Origin: Acetobacteroides hydrogenigenes
GTDB taxonomy: Bacteria > Bacteroidota > Bacteroidia > Bacteroidales > ZOR0009
Assembly: GCF_004340205.1 (NCBI RefSeq)
Contig: NZ_SLWB01000009.1
Location: 86,662-150,661, forward strand
DNA: 64,000 nucleotides
Direction: 5' to 3'
This document shows positions 36,124-45,733 of this stretch, piece by piece. Made by a program: the position numbers and the translations under genes. The notes beneath the pieces are model-generated. The model was not told the DNA's origin. It saw only the letters and a program-made list of their open reading frames with translations, and ran no database searches. The first letter of the stretch is position 1, and each line of letters begins with the position of its first letter.

Positions 36124-36137
36124 AATAAGTATCGTTT

Positions 36138-36770
36138 ATGGATAAGAAGCTGCTGATACGGGTACGTCTGCTAAATGTGGTAATCGCACTACTGCTTATC
36201 GTCTCCCTATCTACCGACTTCGTTAGCGGATTTAAGGAGGGGGTACGTTCGGCAAAGCTTGGCAAGCAAAAAAACGCTTCGACGGAGCTCTACTTTGTGT
36301 CGCTACGCCCCTTGGAAAGCAGAAGCGAGCTTAAGGTGGCAACCACCAACGGCTCGGAAGCGCTAGCCACCATCAACGAGGCAACGGTTATTCTGCACAA
36401 CAGCCAAAAGCCCATCGGGAAGCTTGTATCCGATACAACAATGGCGGTGCTTACATTAGGTATAATTGGTTGGCTTATTATCCTTATTTGGAAGATAACA
36501 GCGTCGCTGGGTCGGGGCAACGTGCTTACGCGCCGCAACCTAATCCGCGTTAGGGCAATCGGAATCCTGCTAATCGTTAAGGAAGCCGTATTTATCGGCT
36601 CGCAGTACGTCGATCTGCACTACATAAAGTCGGTGGCACAGGTAAAAGGCTACGAGATGGTGGTCGACCTCTCGTGCACCCAAATCGTGGTAGGGCTAAT
36701 GCTGCTGGTGTTTGCCGAAATACTGGTGGTGGCCAACCGCATTAAAGAAGAACAAGAATTAACCATCTGA
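36138..36770 (+). CDS. DUF2975 membrane protein, cassette copy 1
   Basis: This 210-residue protein has four TM segments: residues about 12-30, 97-118, 135-155 and 178-200. An extracytoplasmic loop of about 65 residues lies between the first two (SAKLGKQKNASTELYFVSL). The DUF2975 family is typically encoded directly before a small XRE regulator, as here, where one base separates the two genes. The pairing suggests a membrane sensor controlling, or sequestering, the regulator. This is family context plus inference. A paralog is at 40.0 kb. Confidence 0.85.
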   Translation: MDKKLLIRVRLLNVVIALLLIVSLSTDFVSGFKEGVRSAKLGKQKNASTELYFVSLRPLESRSELKVATTNGSEALATINEATVILHNSQKPIGKLVSDTTMAVLTLGIIGWLIILIWKITASLGRGNVLTRRNLIRVRAIGILLIVKEAVFIGSQYVDLHYIKSVAQVKGYEMVVDLSCTQIVVGLMLLVFAEILVVANRIKEEQELTI

Positions 36771-36771
36771 T

Positions 36772-36978
36772 ATGCCAATAGTAGTAAATCTCGATGTAAT
36801 GATGGCGAAGCGTAAGGTTTCGCTGGGCGAGCTGGCCGATAGGGTGGGAATTACTCAGGCAAATCTCTCCATCCTTAAAACGGGCAAGGCCAAGGCCATC
36901 CGCTTTAGCACCTTGGAGATGCTATGCAAGGAGCTCGACTGCCAGCCGGGCGACCTGCTGGAGTATCAACCGGAATAG
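36772..36978 (+). CDS. Small XRE (Cro/C1-type) regulator, cassette copy 1
   Basis: This 68-residue single-domain HTH protein has VMMAKRKVSLGELADRVGIT, then QANLSILKTGKAKAIRFSTL and LEMLCKELDCQPGDLLEY. This is the YozG-like type found with DUF2975 proteins. It is 58/68 identical to the copy at 40667. It is probably autoregulatory and may control the M16 protease gene 36 bases downstream. Confidence 0.93.
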   Translation: MPIVVNLDVMMAKRKVSLGELADRVGITQANLSILKTGKAKAIRFSTLEMLCKELDCQPGDLLEYQPE

Positions 36979-37014
36979 TTTTCTTCACAATTAATATTCA
37001 CTAACATGCTTTTT

Positions 37015-39825
37015 ATGAAAAAGAACATTTTCTTGCTTCTGATGGTAGCGCTGCTAAGCCTACCAGCGCTGGCACAGCAAATGCCACCGCTACCTACCGA
37101 CCCCAAGGTACGCGTAGGGAAGCTAGATAACGGCCTAACCTACTACATCCGCCACAACGCAGAGCCAAAGGGACAGGCAGACTTCTACATTGCCCAAAAG
37201 GTGGGCTCCATACTCGAAGAGGAGAACCAACGCGGGTTGGCGCACTTCCTAGAGCACATGGCCTTTAACGGCTCAAAGAATTTCCCAGGGAAAAAGATGA
37301 TTAACTACCTGGAAACAATCGGCGTTAAGTTCGGCGCAAACTTAAATGCAGGTACCGGATTCGACCAAACCGTTTACAATATTGCCAATGCACCTGTAAC
37401 ACGCGAAGGCGTTGTTGACAGCTGCCTACTTATCCTTCACGATTGGTCGAGCTTCATTTCGCTAGAGGATAAGGAAATCGACAACGAGCGTGGCGTTATC
37501 CACGAGGAGTGGAGAACCCGCACCAACGCTCAAATGCGCATTTTCGACCAGATGCTTCCTACCCTATTCGAAGGAAGCCAGTATGCCAATAGAATGCCAA
37601 TTGGCACCATGGAGGTTATTGACAACTTTAAGTATCAGGAGCTAAAGGACTACTACCACAAGTGGTACCGTCCCGACCTTCAAGGCCTTGTTATTGTTGG
37701 TGACATCGACGTAGATAAGGTAGAGGCTAAGATTAAGGCTATGTTTGCCGATATCGCAAAGCCGGTAAACCCTGCCGAGCGCACCCAATTCTTGGTTAAG
37801 GATAACGACTCTCCTATTGTGAGCATTGCAACCGACCCAGAAGCTACCAATACCCAGATCATGCTCTTCTTTAAGCGCGACCAAATGCCTAAGGAGCTTC
37901 GCCCAACGGCAGCAAATCTGGTTAACTACTACCTATGCCAAGTATCACAAAAGATGCTGAACGACCGCTTTGGGGAGATTGCCCAAAAGCCAAATTCTCC
38001 ATTTGTTTATGCACAGGGAGATAACGGAAATTTCTTTATTGCAAATACAAAAGATGCGTTCACCATCTACGGAGCTAGCTCGGAGGGCAAAGCAATGAAT
38101 GCGCTAACGGCAATAGCTACCGAATCGGAACGCGTACGCAAATTTGGCTTCACCGCAAGCGAGTACGAAAGAGCAAAGAGCGATTTCCTTCGCCAAGTAG
38201 AGAACCAGTTTAAGGATCGCGAAAAGCAAAAGAATGGCTACTACGTAAACCAGTACTTGGAGAACTTCCTTAACGATACCCCAATTGCCGGAATCGAAAC
38301 CGAATACCAAATATTCCAACAAGTAGCAAAAATGCTTCCTGTAGAGCAGGTTAACAAGTTTGCTGCCGAGATGATTGGAGAAAAGAACGTTGCAATTGCA
38401 ATTAGCGGTCCTAAAAAGGATGGCTTAACCTATCCAACTACCGATGAGGTAATCGCAGCATTCAACAAAGCTCGTTCAGAAAACATCACCGCTTACGTAG
38501 ACAAGGTTTCAAACGAACCGCTTATCAAAGAGCTTCCAAAAGCCGGAAAGGTAGTTAAGGAAGAGAAGGGCAGCAAGTTTGGCGAAACCATTTGGACCCT
38601 TTCGAACGGGGCTAAGGTGTTGGTAAAGAAGACCGACTTTAAGGAGGATGAGATTATCTTCACCGCAACCTCTAAGGGAGGATCATCGCTGGTTGACGAC
38701 AATGATGCAATCAACATTAAAGCGCTTAACGAGGTTATCTCGGTAGGTGGCGTTGGTAACTTTAGCGCTACCGATCTTCCAAAAATACTTGCCGGCAAGA
38801 AAGCAAGCGTAGAGGCTTCGGTTGGCAACGATAGCGAAAGCCTAAACGGCCAATGCTCGCCAAAAGATATAGAATCGATGATGCAGCTTACCTACCTAAC
38901 CGTTGCAGCACCACGCGTAGATAACGAAGCATTCCAATCGTATATCGAACGTGCAAAGGCAATGCTAGCAAATAGGGAAGCGCACCCAATGACCGCTTTC
39001 AGCGACTCGCTAACCTCTGCAATGTACGGAAATCACCCTCGTGCACAGCGCCTAACCGCTGCCATGATGGACAAGGTTAACTATGCGCGTATCATGGAGA
39101 TCTACAAGCAACGCTTTGCCAACATGGGCGACTTCACCTTTACCTTCGTAGGTAATGTAGACATGAACACCCTTAAGCCAATGGTTGAGCAGTACATCGC
39201 ATCGCTACCGGGCAATCCTAAGAAGGAGAACTTCCGCGACGTGAAGATGTATACCCGCAAGGGAGAGTACAAGAACCAATTCGAAAAGGAGATGAAAACT
39301 CCTAAAGCTACGGTCTTCACCATGTATACCGGCAAGCTCGACTACACTATCGAGAATAGAATTAAGATGAGCATGCTCGACCAGATTATGGATATTGTTT
39401 ACACCAAAACAATCCGCGAGGATGAGGGTGGAACCTACGGCGTTGACGTAAGAGGAAGCGTTGATAACTATCCATACGGATCTTTCTCGCTATATGTTAT
39501 GTTCGATACCGATCCTAAGCAAATCGACAAGCTGCTTGCCAAGGTTAAGCAAGGATTAGACGAAATCGTTAAGAGCGGTCCAGCCGAGGAAAGCCTTAAT
39601 AAGGTTAAGGAGTACATGCTAAAGAACTACGGCGAAGCTCAACGCAGCAACAGCCACTGGTTAAACGCAATTGACGCATACTATACCTGGGGAATCGACC
39701 GCCAAAACGGTTTCGATGCCAAGATTAAGGCCATTACTGTAAATGACATCAAGGAATTCACCGCAAAGCTTCTTGCTCAGAAGAACGAAGTTGATGTGAT
39801 TATGAAGGGCGTTGAGAAAAAGTAG
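37015..39825 (+). CDS. M16-family zinc metallopeptidase, cassette copy 1
   Basis: This 936-residue protein starts at ATG 37015, giving a signal peptide (MKKNIFLLLMVALLSLPALAQ); ATG 37006 adds three residues. The inverted zinc motif HFLEH is at 77-81, with the third ligand Glu probably in DNERGVI (about 158). It has two M16 repeat units, the second inactive as usual (TLSNGAKVLVKKTDF, FTFVGNVD). The substrate-side motif reads NAGTGFDQTVYNI, of the PqqL-like type. It is a periplasmic or surface peptidase. It shares its promoter with the sensor-regulator pair. Confidence 0.94.
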   Translation: MKKNIFLLLMVALLSLPALAQQMPPLPTDPKVRVGKLDNGLTYYIRHNAEPKGQADFYIAQKVGSILEEENQRGLAHFLEHMAFNGSKNFPGKKMINYLETIGVKFGANLNAGTGFDQTVYNIANAPVTREGVVDSCLLILHDWSSFISLEDKEIDNERGVIHEEWRTRTNAQMRIFDQMLPTLFEGSQYANRMPIGTMEVIDNFKYQELKDYYHKWYRPDLQGLVIVGDIDVDKVEAKIKAMFADIAKPVNPAERTQFLVKDNDSPIVSIATDPEATNTQIMLFFKRDQMPKELRPTAANLVNYYLCQVSQKMLNDRFGEIAQKPNSPFVYAQGDNGNFFIANTKDAFTIYGASSEGKAMNALTAIATESERVRKFGFTASEYERAKSDFLRQVENQFKDREKQKNGYYVNQYLENFLNDTPIAGIETEYQIFQQVAKMLPVEQVNKFAAEMIGEKNVAIAISGPKKDGLTYPTTDEVIAAFNKARSENITAYVDKVSNEPLIKELPKAGKVVKEEKGSKFGETIWTLSNGAKVLVKKTDFKEDEIIFTATSKGGSSLVDDNDAINIKALNEVISVGGVGNFSATDLPKILAGKKASVEASVGNDSESLNGQCSPKDIESMMQLTYLTVAAPRVDNEAFQSYIERAKAMLANREAHPMTAFSDSLTSAMYGNHPRAQRLTAAMMDKVNYARIMEIYKQRFANMGDFTFTFVGNVDMNTLKPMVEQYIASLPGNPKKENFRDVKMYTRKGEYKNQFEKEMKTPKATVFTMYTGKLDYTIENRIKMSMLDQIMDIVYTKTIREDEGGTYGVDVRGSVDNYPYGSFSLYVMFDTDPKQIDKLLAKVKQGLDEIVKSGPAEESLNKVKEYMLKNYGEAQRSNSHWLNAIDAYYTWGIDRQNGFDAKIKAITVNDIKEFTAKLLAQKNEVDVIMKGVEKK

Positions 39826-39876
39826 AAAGAAAATCCATATATTTTTATAAAACTATACAAAGTTTATTAGGGCAGA

Positions 39877-39908
39877 CCCTGGCGGTAGAAATACCGTCAG
39901 GGTTTTTT
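39877..39908 (+). terminator. Terminator after M16 copy 1
   Basis: CCCTGGCGGTA-gaaa-TACCGTCAGGG then TTTTTT. It is homologous in layout to the hairpin after copy 2. Confidence 0.9.
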
Positions 39909-40031
39909 ACGTTTAGGATACCGCTTCCTCCCAAAAGCAATGCACTGCTCAAAAAAATAACAAAAGCAAGGCTTTGAGTAAAAAAAACAATATATTTACC
40001 CTATCGCATTTTGGTAAAACTATAGCTTCTT

Positions 40032-40664
40032 ATGGATAAAAATCTGCTCATACGGGTACGGGTTCTTAACGTGATTATTGCGCTGCTGCTCATCTTTTCT
40101 TTTTCGGATGGTTTTATTCAAGGATTTAGCGAGGGCTGGCACTCGGCCGAGACCAGCGAGAAAAAGAACGTTTCCATCGACCTATTCTTTGTTTCGCTGC
40201 ATCCAACAACCGATCTTAAGGAGATCCAAGCCACAACCAACAACGGCTCGGAGGCATTTGTCACCATCTCGGAGGCAAGCGTTGCCCTACACAACAGCCC
40301 AATGCCCATAAGCAAAATAGTTACCGATGCGGTGGTGGTACTCCTAGCGCTCGTAATCATTATATGGATGATTGTGCTCATCTGGAGGATTACCAACTCG
40401 CTCAGCCGGGGAAGTTTGCTCACCGTCGAAAATATACTACGCTTTAGATCTATTGGAATACTTCTGATTGCAAAAGAGCTGCTATACATTGCCATGCAGT
40501 ATATCGATCTTCACTACCTGAAATCGGTTATGCAGGTAAAAGGGTACGAAATGGTTGCCGATATATCGTACACCCAAATTATAGTTGGGCTAATAATGCT
40601 GGTATTTGCGGAGATTCTGGTTGTGGCCAACCGAATGCGCGAAGAACAGGAGCTAACCATTTAG
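40032..40664 (+). CDS. DUF2975 membrane protein, cassette copy 2
   Basis: This 210-residue paralog of the 36138 gene has the same length and helix layout and the same ending (IKEEQELTI versus MREEQELTI). The loop between TM1 and TM2 is the most diverged part (SAETSEKKNVSIDLFFVSLH), as expected for a ligand-sensing region. The upstream AT-rich TATATTTA (39991-39998) may be its -7 element, but the TTG lies at an unusual distance. No full operator palindrome is seen here. Confidence 0.85.
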   Translation: MDKNLLIRVRVLNVIIALLLIFSFSDGFIQGFSEGWHSAETSEKKNVSIDLFFVSLHPTTDLKEIQATTNNGSEAFVTISEASVALHNSPMPISKIVTDAVVVLLALVIIIWMIVLIWRITNSLSRGSLLTVENILRFRSIGILLIAKELLYIAMQYIDLHYLKSVMQVKGYEMVADISYTQIIVGLIMLVFAEILVVANRMREEQELTI

Positions 40665-40666
40665 CC

Positions 40667-40873
40667 ATGCCAATAGTTGTAAACCTAGATGTTATTATGG
40701 CTAAGCGAAAGATATCGCTTGGCGACCTAGCCGAAAAGGTTGGCATAACACAGGCAAACCTTTCCATTCTTAAAACGGGTAAGGCTAAAGCTATTCGCTT
40801 TAGCACCCTAGAGGCACTTTGCAAGGTGCTCGACTGCCAACCGGCAGATATCCTAGAATATCAATCTGAGTAA
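40667..40873 (+). CDS. Small XRE regulator, cassette copy 2
   Basis: It has 68 residues and differs from copy 1 at ten positions, mostly conservative. The recognition-helix region ITQANLSILKTGKAKAIRFS is identical, so both regulators should bind the same DNA site. It lies two bases after the DUF2975 gene and 36 bases before the protease. Confidence 0.93.
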   Translation: MPIVVNLDVIMAKRKISLGDLAEKVGITQANLSILKTGKAKAIRFSTLEALCKVLDCQPADILEYQSE

Positions 40874-40909
40874 TTAAATAGCCTTTATTATTAACTAACA
40901 AGCTTTCTT

Positions 40910-43720
40910 ATGAAAAAAATCACCTTGTTTTTCTTACTGGTAGCGTTACTCAGCCTACCGGTACTGGCACAACAGATGCCGCCTCTACCTACCGATCCAA
41001 AGGTACGTGTAGGCAAGCTAGACAACGGCCTAACCTACTACATCCGTCACAATGCGGAGCCAAAAGGACAGGCAGACTTCTACATTGCTCAAAAGGTGGG
41101 CTCCATTCTCGAAGAGGAAAACCAACGAGGATTAGCGCACTTCCTAGAGCACATGGCCTTCAACGGCTCAAAGAACTTTCCCGGTAAAAGCATGCTTAAC
41201 TACCTCGAAAAAATTGGGGTTAAGTTCGGCGCAAACCTAAATGCCTATACCGCGTACGACCAAACCGTTTACAATATTACAAACGTACCTGTTAGCAGGG
41301 AAAGCATTGTAGACAGCTGTATGCTTGTCCTTCACGACTGGTCGAGCTTCATATCTCTAGAGGATAAGGAAATCGACAACGAGCGCGGGGTTATCCGCGA
41401 GGAGTGGAGAACCCGTACCAATGCACAGATGCGCATGTTCGAGCAGATGCTACCCGAAATATTTGCCGGTAGCCAGTACGCCAACCGTCTGCCAATTGGT
41501 CTTATTGATGTAATCAACACCTTCAAGTACCAAGAGCTGAAGGACTACTACAAGAAATGGTATCGTCCAGACCTTCAGGGCATCGTTATTGTAGGCGACA
41601 TCGACGTTGATAAGGTTGAGGCAAAGCTAAAGACCATGTTCGCCGATATCGCAAAACCCGTTAACCCTGCCGAGCGTACCATATACCCCGTAATGGACAA
41701 CGATGCGCCTATCGTAAGCATCGCCACCGACCCCGAGGCTACCCAAACCACAATTAGGGTATTCTACAAGCGCGATCTAATGCCTAAGGAGTTCCGTCCA
41801 ACAGCAGCAAGCCTGGTTAATAGCTACATGAGCAACGTTGTACAAAGCATGCTCTACGACCGCTTGGAGGAAATCAGACAAAAAGCTAACGCTCCATTTG
41901 CCTATGCCGGATGTGGCGATGGAAACTTCTTTGTTTCCAATACCAAGAATGCCTTCTCGACATACGCAGTTGCCAAGGAGGGCACCGTAAATGCCGCCCT
42001 TTCCGTTGTTAGCAACGAGACCGAGCGCGTACGCAAATTCGGATTCACCCCAACCGAATACGAGAGAGCAAAGGCAAACTTCCTAAACTACATGGAGAAT
42101 GAGTTTAAGAACCGCGAGAAGCAAAAGAACGACTACTACGTAAACAAGTATATTGATAGCTTCCTAGAGGAGACTCCAATCCCTGGAATCGACACAGAAT
42201 ACCAGCTTTACCAACAAATAGCCAAGGCCATTCCTGTTGAGCAGATCAACAAGTTTGCAGCAGAGATTATCGGCGAAAAGAACGTTGTAATTGCCATTAA
42301 TGGTCCTAAAAAGGATGGCTTAACCTACCCAACCAAAGAAGAGGCAGTAAGCATCTTTAACAAGGCCCGTACCGAGAACGTAACTGCTTACGTCGACAAG
42401 GTTTCGAACGAGCCACTTATTGCTAGCCTTCCTAAGCCAGGTAAGATAACCAAGGAAGAGACCGGAACCAAGTTTGGCGAAACCATTTGGACCCTTTCGA
42501 ACGGTGCTAAGGTATTCGTAAAGAAGACCGACTTCAAGGAGGATGAGATTATATTTACCGCAACCTCAAAAGGGGGCAACTCGCTGATTGACGATAAGGA
42601 TGCCATCAACATTAAAGCGATCAACTCGGTAATATCGCTTGGCGGATTGGCCAACTTTAGCGCTACCGATCTTCCTAAGATGCTTGCAGGAAAGAAAGCA
42701 GGCGCCTACGCATCAATAGGAACAAAAACCGAGAGCCTAAACGGCTACTGCGCTCCAAAAGACCTAGAGGCCATGATGCAGCTTCTCTACCTAACCGTAA
42801 CCGCTCCTCGTATGGATAACGAAGCATTCCAGTCGTACGTTAGCCGTACCAAGTCGATGCTTATCAACAGGGAAGCCGAGCCAATGACGGCCTTTAGCGA
42901 CTCTATAACCGCAGCCGTTTACGGCAAGAGCCCTCGCGCACAGCGCATGAAAGCCGATATGGTAGACAAGGTAGACTACAACCGCATCATGGAGATCTAC
43001 AAGCAGCGTTTTGCCAACATGGGCGACTTCACCTTTACCTTCGTGGGCAACTTCGACGTAAACACGCTTAAGCCAATGGTTGAGCAGTACATTGCATCGC
43101 TTCCAGGCAACGCCAAGAAGGAAGACTTCCGCGATGTGAAGATGTATCCACGCAAGGGCGAGTATAAAAACATCTTCGAAAAGGAAATGAAGACGCCAAA
43201 AGCTAGCGTATTCAACCTTTATACCGGTAAAATAGACTTTACCATCGACAACAAGATAATGATGAGCATGCTCGACCAAATCATGGACATTGTTTACACC
43301 AAAACAATCCGCGAAGAAGAGGGCGGCACCTACGGCGTATCTACCAACGGAAGCATAGACAACTACCCATACGGTAACTTCTCCTTCAACATCTACTTCG
43401 ACACCGATCCAAAGCTTATCGACAAGCTCCTTGCAAAAATTAAGCAGGGCTTAGACGAAATTGCAGCACAAGGACCAAGCGAAGAGAACCTCAACAAGGT
43501 GAAGGAGTACATGCTGAAGAGCTACACCGAGGCGCAGCGCAGCAACCGCCATTGGATGAATGCCATCGACAACTACTACACCTGGAACATTGACGGCCAA
43601 AATGGCTACGATGCCAAAATTAAGGCCATAACCACTGCCGATATCAAGAACTTTGCGGCAAAGCTATTCACCCAAAAGAACATGGTTGATGTAATCATGA
43701 AAGGTGTAGAAAAAAAGTAG
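40910..43720 (+). CDS. M16-family zinc metallopeptidase, cassette copy 2
   Basis: This 936-residue paralog has the same length as copy 1. It has a signal peptide (MKKITLFFLLVALLSLPVLAQ), HFLEH intact, and DNERGVIREEW. The substrate-side motif is NAYTAYDQTVYNI (copy 1: NAGTGFDQ), closer to the common M16 form, so specificity may differ. Residues from QQMPPLPTDP to NGSKNFPGK are identical in both copies, while central parts have diverged. The terminator is homologous to that of copy 1. Confidence 0.94.
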   Translation: MKKITLFFLLVALLSLPVLAQQMPPLPTDPKVRVGKLDNGLTYYIRHNAEPKGQADFYIAQKVGSILEEENQRGLAHFLEHMAFNGSKNFPGKSMLNYLEKIGVKFGANLNAYTAYDQTVYNITNVPVSRESIVDSCMLVLHDWSSFISLEDKEIDNERGVIREEWRTRTNAQMRMFEQMLPEIFAGSQYANRLPIGLIDVINTFKYQELKDYYKKWYRPDLQGIVIVGDIDVDKVEAKLKTMFADIAKPVNPAERTIYPVMDNDAPIVSIATDPEATQTTIRVFYKRDLMPKEFRPTAASLVNSYMSNVVQSMLYDRLEEIRQKANAPFAYAGCGDGNFFVSNTKNAFSTYAVAKEGTVNAALSVVSNETERVRKFGFTPTEYERAKANFLNYMENEFKNREKQKNDYYVNKYIDSFLEETPIPGIDTEYQLYQQIAKAIPVEQINKFAAEIIGEKNVVIAINGPKKDGLTYPTKEEAVSIFNKARTENVTAYVDKVSNEPLIASLPKPGKITKEETGTKFGETIWTLSNGAKVFVKKTDFKEDEIIFTATSKGGNSLIDDKDAINIKAINSVISLGGLANFSATDLPKMLAGKKAGAYASIGTKTESLNGYCAPKDLEAMMQLLYLTVTAPRMDNEAFQSYVSRTKSMLINREAEPMTAFSDSITAAVYGKSPRAQRMKADMVDKVDYNRIMEIYKQRFANMGDFTFTFVGNFDVNTLKPMVEQYIASLPGNAKKEDFRDVKMYPRKGEYKNIFEKEMKTPKASVFNLYTGKIDFTIDNKIMMSMLDQIMDIVYTKTIREEEGGTYGVSTNGSIDNYPYGNFSFNIYFDTDPKLIDKLLAKIKQGLDEIAAQGPSEENLNKVKEYMLKSYTEAQRSNRHWMNAIDNYYTWNIDGQNGYDAKIKAITTADIKNFAAKLFTQKNMVDVIMKGVEKK

Positions 43721-43754
43721 GATATTAGTTACTTTTCATACAATTAATTAGGAG

Positions 43755-43787
43755 AAGCCCCGACCGTAGAGATACCCTCGGGGCTTT
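43755..43787 (+). terminator. Terminator after M16 copy 2
   Basis: AAGCCCCGA pairs with TCGGGGCTT, with a weaker inner stem (CGTA/TAC), then TTT. It mirrors the hairpin at 39877. Confidence 0.8.
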
Positions 43788-43864
43788 ACATTTCTACTTT
43801 TACGGGCAAAAAGGAGGTAGTTCGTAAAAAGTGCTATTTTTGGTGGATTGAAATCGTAAAAAGC

Positions 43865-45187
43865 ATGAACAAACTCAGAAAAGCCATTACAGAAGATTGG
43901 ACTGCCGTAATATCCGGCTTCGCAATCATTGGAATTACGCTTCTTTTCGAACGTATTATGCCATCGCTTCTTGGCGAAGGCGTTGTATCAAAGATCAACA
44001 CCATCATCCCCAAGCTACCCGTATTTTACAGCTCGAAGGAGCAGTGGTTTGCAGCCGACTTTTTCGACAAGTTTTTTACCACCAACAACTTTTACAGCCT
44101 TATCTACTTCTGCCTTTTCTTCATGCTGTTTGCCTTTTTGGCTCCTTGGATAATGCAGAAGCAAAAGAGAAAGTTTGTGCTTTCGTTTCTTGTGGTATTC
44201 GTGCTGGCCATAATAGCCCAAGTCTTTGCGGCGCACACCACCATGAAGTCGCTTAGCCTCGAAACCGTATTCTTTTCGGTAATAATCGGTCTGGTAATCG
44301 GAAACCTATTTAAGCTTCCGGAATGGATGAAGCCGGCCATTCAGAGCGAATACTACATTAAGATTGGCCTAATAATGCTCGGCACCACCGTCCTCTTCAA
44401 CAGCATCATGAAAGCGGGCTCGCTAGGCATGATTCAGGCGCTGGTTGTCGTTATGAGCGTTTGGTATATGGCCTTTTGGATATCCCGAAAGATGAAAATC
44501 GACAGCGAGACCTCCATCCTACTTGCCAGCAGCGTTTCGATATGTGGCGTCTCTGCGGCGATTGCCACCAACGGAGCAATAAACGGCGACAACAAAAAGC
44601 TATCCTACGTAATCTCGCTGGTGCTGGTTGTGGCTATCCCCATGATGCTCTTTATGCCCTACCTTGCCCAATGGCTTGGCCTATCGCAGGAGGTTGCCGG
44701 AGCATGGATTGGCGGAACCATCGACACAACAGGTGCGGTAGTAGCATCGGGAACCATTATTGGCGACAAGGCTAAGGATGTTGCCGTAATCATTAAATCG
44801 GCACAAAACGTACTGCTGGGCGTTGCCGCCTTTGCCATCTCCATCTACTGGTCGTACTCCAACCAAAGCGTTTCGGTAGAGAAGCCAACCGCTAAGGTTA
44901 TCTGGCAGCGCTTCCCTAAGTTTGTTATCGGCTTTATCATAGCCTCGCTGCTATTCTCGTTCGTCCTCTCGGCCGACACCGTTGCCAAGGTGGGCAGCAC
45001 CATTAAGGGATACCAAACCATTTGGTTTAGCTTGGCCTTTGTGTGCATTGGTTTAGAAACCCGATTTGCCGACGTATTTACCCAGGAAAACCGCAAGCCA
45101 TTCTACGCATTCCTGCTAGCCCAATTCGTTAACGTGATAATTACGCTGATTGTAGCCTACGTGCTATTTAACAGCGTTACCCTATAA
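43865..45187 (+). CDS. yeiH: YeiH-family membrane transporter (putative sulfate exporter)
   Basis: This 440-residue protein has about ten TM segments and the UPF0324/YeiH pattern: WMKPAIQSEYYIKIGLIMLGTT, ASSVSICGVSAAIATNGAI, GAWIGGTIDTTGAVVASG and VAVIIKSAQNVLLGVAAFAISIYW. Family members are annotated as putative sulfate exporters, with weak experimental support. It forms a probable operon with the thioesterase 18 bases downstream. The start ATG 43865 follows a short AT-rich leader. Confidence 0.88.
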   Translation: MNKLRKAITEDWTAVISGFAIIGITLLFERIMPSLLGEGVVSKINTIIPKLPVFYSSKEQWFAADFFDKFFTTNNFYSLIYFCLFFMLFAFLAPWIMQKQKRKFVLSFLVVFVLAIIAQVFAAHTTMKSLSLETVFFSVIIGLVIGNLFKLPEWMKPAIQSEYYIKIGLIMLGTTVLFNSIMKAGSLGMIQALVVVMSVWYMAFWISRKMKIDSETSILLASSVSICGVSAAIATNGAINGDNKKLSYVISLVLVVAIPMMLFMPYLAQWLGLSQEVAGAWIGGTIDTTGAVVASGTIIGDKAKDVAVIIKSAQNVLLGVAAFAISIYWSYSNQSVSVEKPTAKVIWQRFPKFVIGFIIASLLFSFVLSADTVAKVGSTIKGYQTIWFSLAFVCIGLETRFADVFTQENRKPFYAFLLAQFVNVIITLIVAYVLFNSVTL

Positions 45188-45205
45188 CGCATATCGAGCA
45201 AGATT

Positions 45206-45619
45206 ATGGAACAAGTTTTTGAGCTGGAGATGCAGGTGCGCGACTACGAGTGCGACCTACAGGGAATTGTAAACAACGCCGTTTACCAGAACTACCTAGA
45301 GCACTGTAGGCACAAGTTTCTACACGAAATTGGGCTCAACTTTGCGCAGCTGCACAACGATGGTATCGATGCTGTTGTAATACGGGTAGAGATGGACTAC
45401 AAGCAGTCGCTCCGCCCCGACGACCATTTTATTGTTAGGCTAACCATGCGCAAGGAGGGCAACCTTCGTTTTGTCTTCAACCAGGACATCGTAAAAAAAG
45501 ACGATGGCAAGTTGGCCATTAAGGCAAAGGTTTTTGCGGTGCTCACCAAGAATGGCCGACCTATTGCCCCCTCCATCGTAGAGGAGGCTTTGCGGGCGAA
45601 AGGCTATAGCTTCGAGTAG
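45206..45619 (+). CDS. Acyl-CoA thioesterase (hotdog fold, YbgC/4HBT-like)
   Basis: This 137-residue cytoplasmic protein has the 4HBT pattern YECDLQGIVNNAVYQNYLEHCRHKFL, in which the Asp replaces or precedes the usual catalytic DxxGHVNN layout, and VVIRVEMDYKQSLRPDDHF. It is likely to hydrolyse short acyl-CoA esters. It is cotranscribed with the YeiH-like gene and ends at a strong terminator. Confidence 0.88.
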   Translation: MEQVFELEMQVRDYECDLQGIVNNAVYQNYLEHCRHKFLHEIGLNFAQLHNDGIDAVVIRVEMDYKQSLRPDDHFIVRLTMRKEGNLRFVFNQDIVKKDDGKLAIKAKVFAVLTKNGRPIAPSIVEEALRAKGYSFE

Positions 45620-45635
45620 CAAATAGTATAGAACA

Positions 45636-45667
45636 AAAAAAGGTGAGCACTGCTGCTCACCTTTTTT
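45636..45667. terminator. Bidirectional terminator
   Basis: AAAAAAGGTGAGCA-ctgc-TGCTCACCTTTTTT, perfect 14-bp stem with T runs on both strands, between the thioesterase and the convergent DUF4294 gene. Confidence 0.93.
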
Positions 45668-45733
45668 CGTTTATAGTTGGTTTCCACATCGTCGTTCGTA
45701 CAAATCCTTCTGCTTTAGCAATAACCTAAAGCG

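Noticed and set aside
34305..36137. tRNA or rRNA genes in the gene desert
   Set aside because: Looked for GGTTCGAATCC-type T-arms, CCA ends and 16S-like words; none found here or elsewhere in the window.
37015..43720. Copy 1 and copy 2 proteases being an assembly duplicate
   Set aside because: They differ at many residues and at regulatory sites, so they are real diverged paralogs, not a duplicated read.
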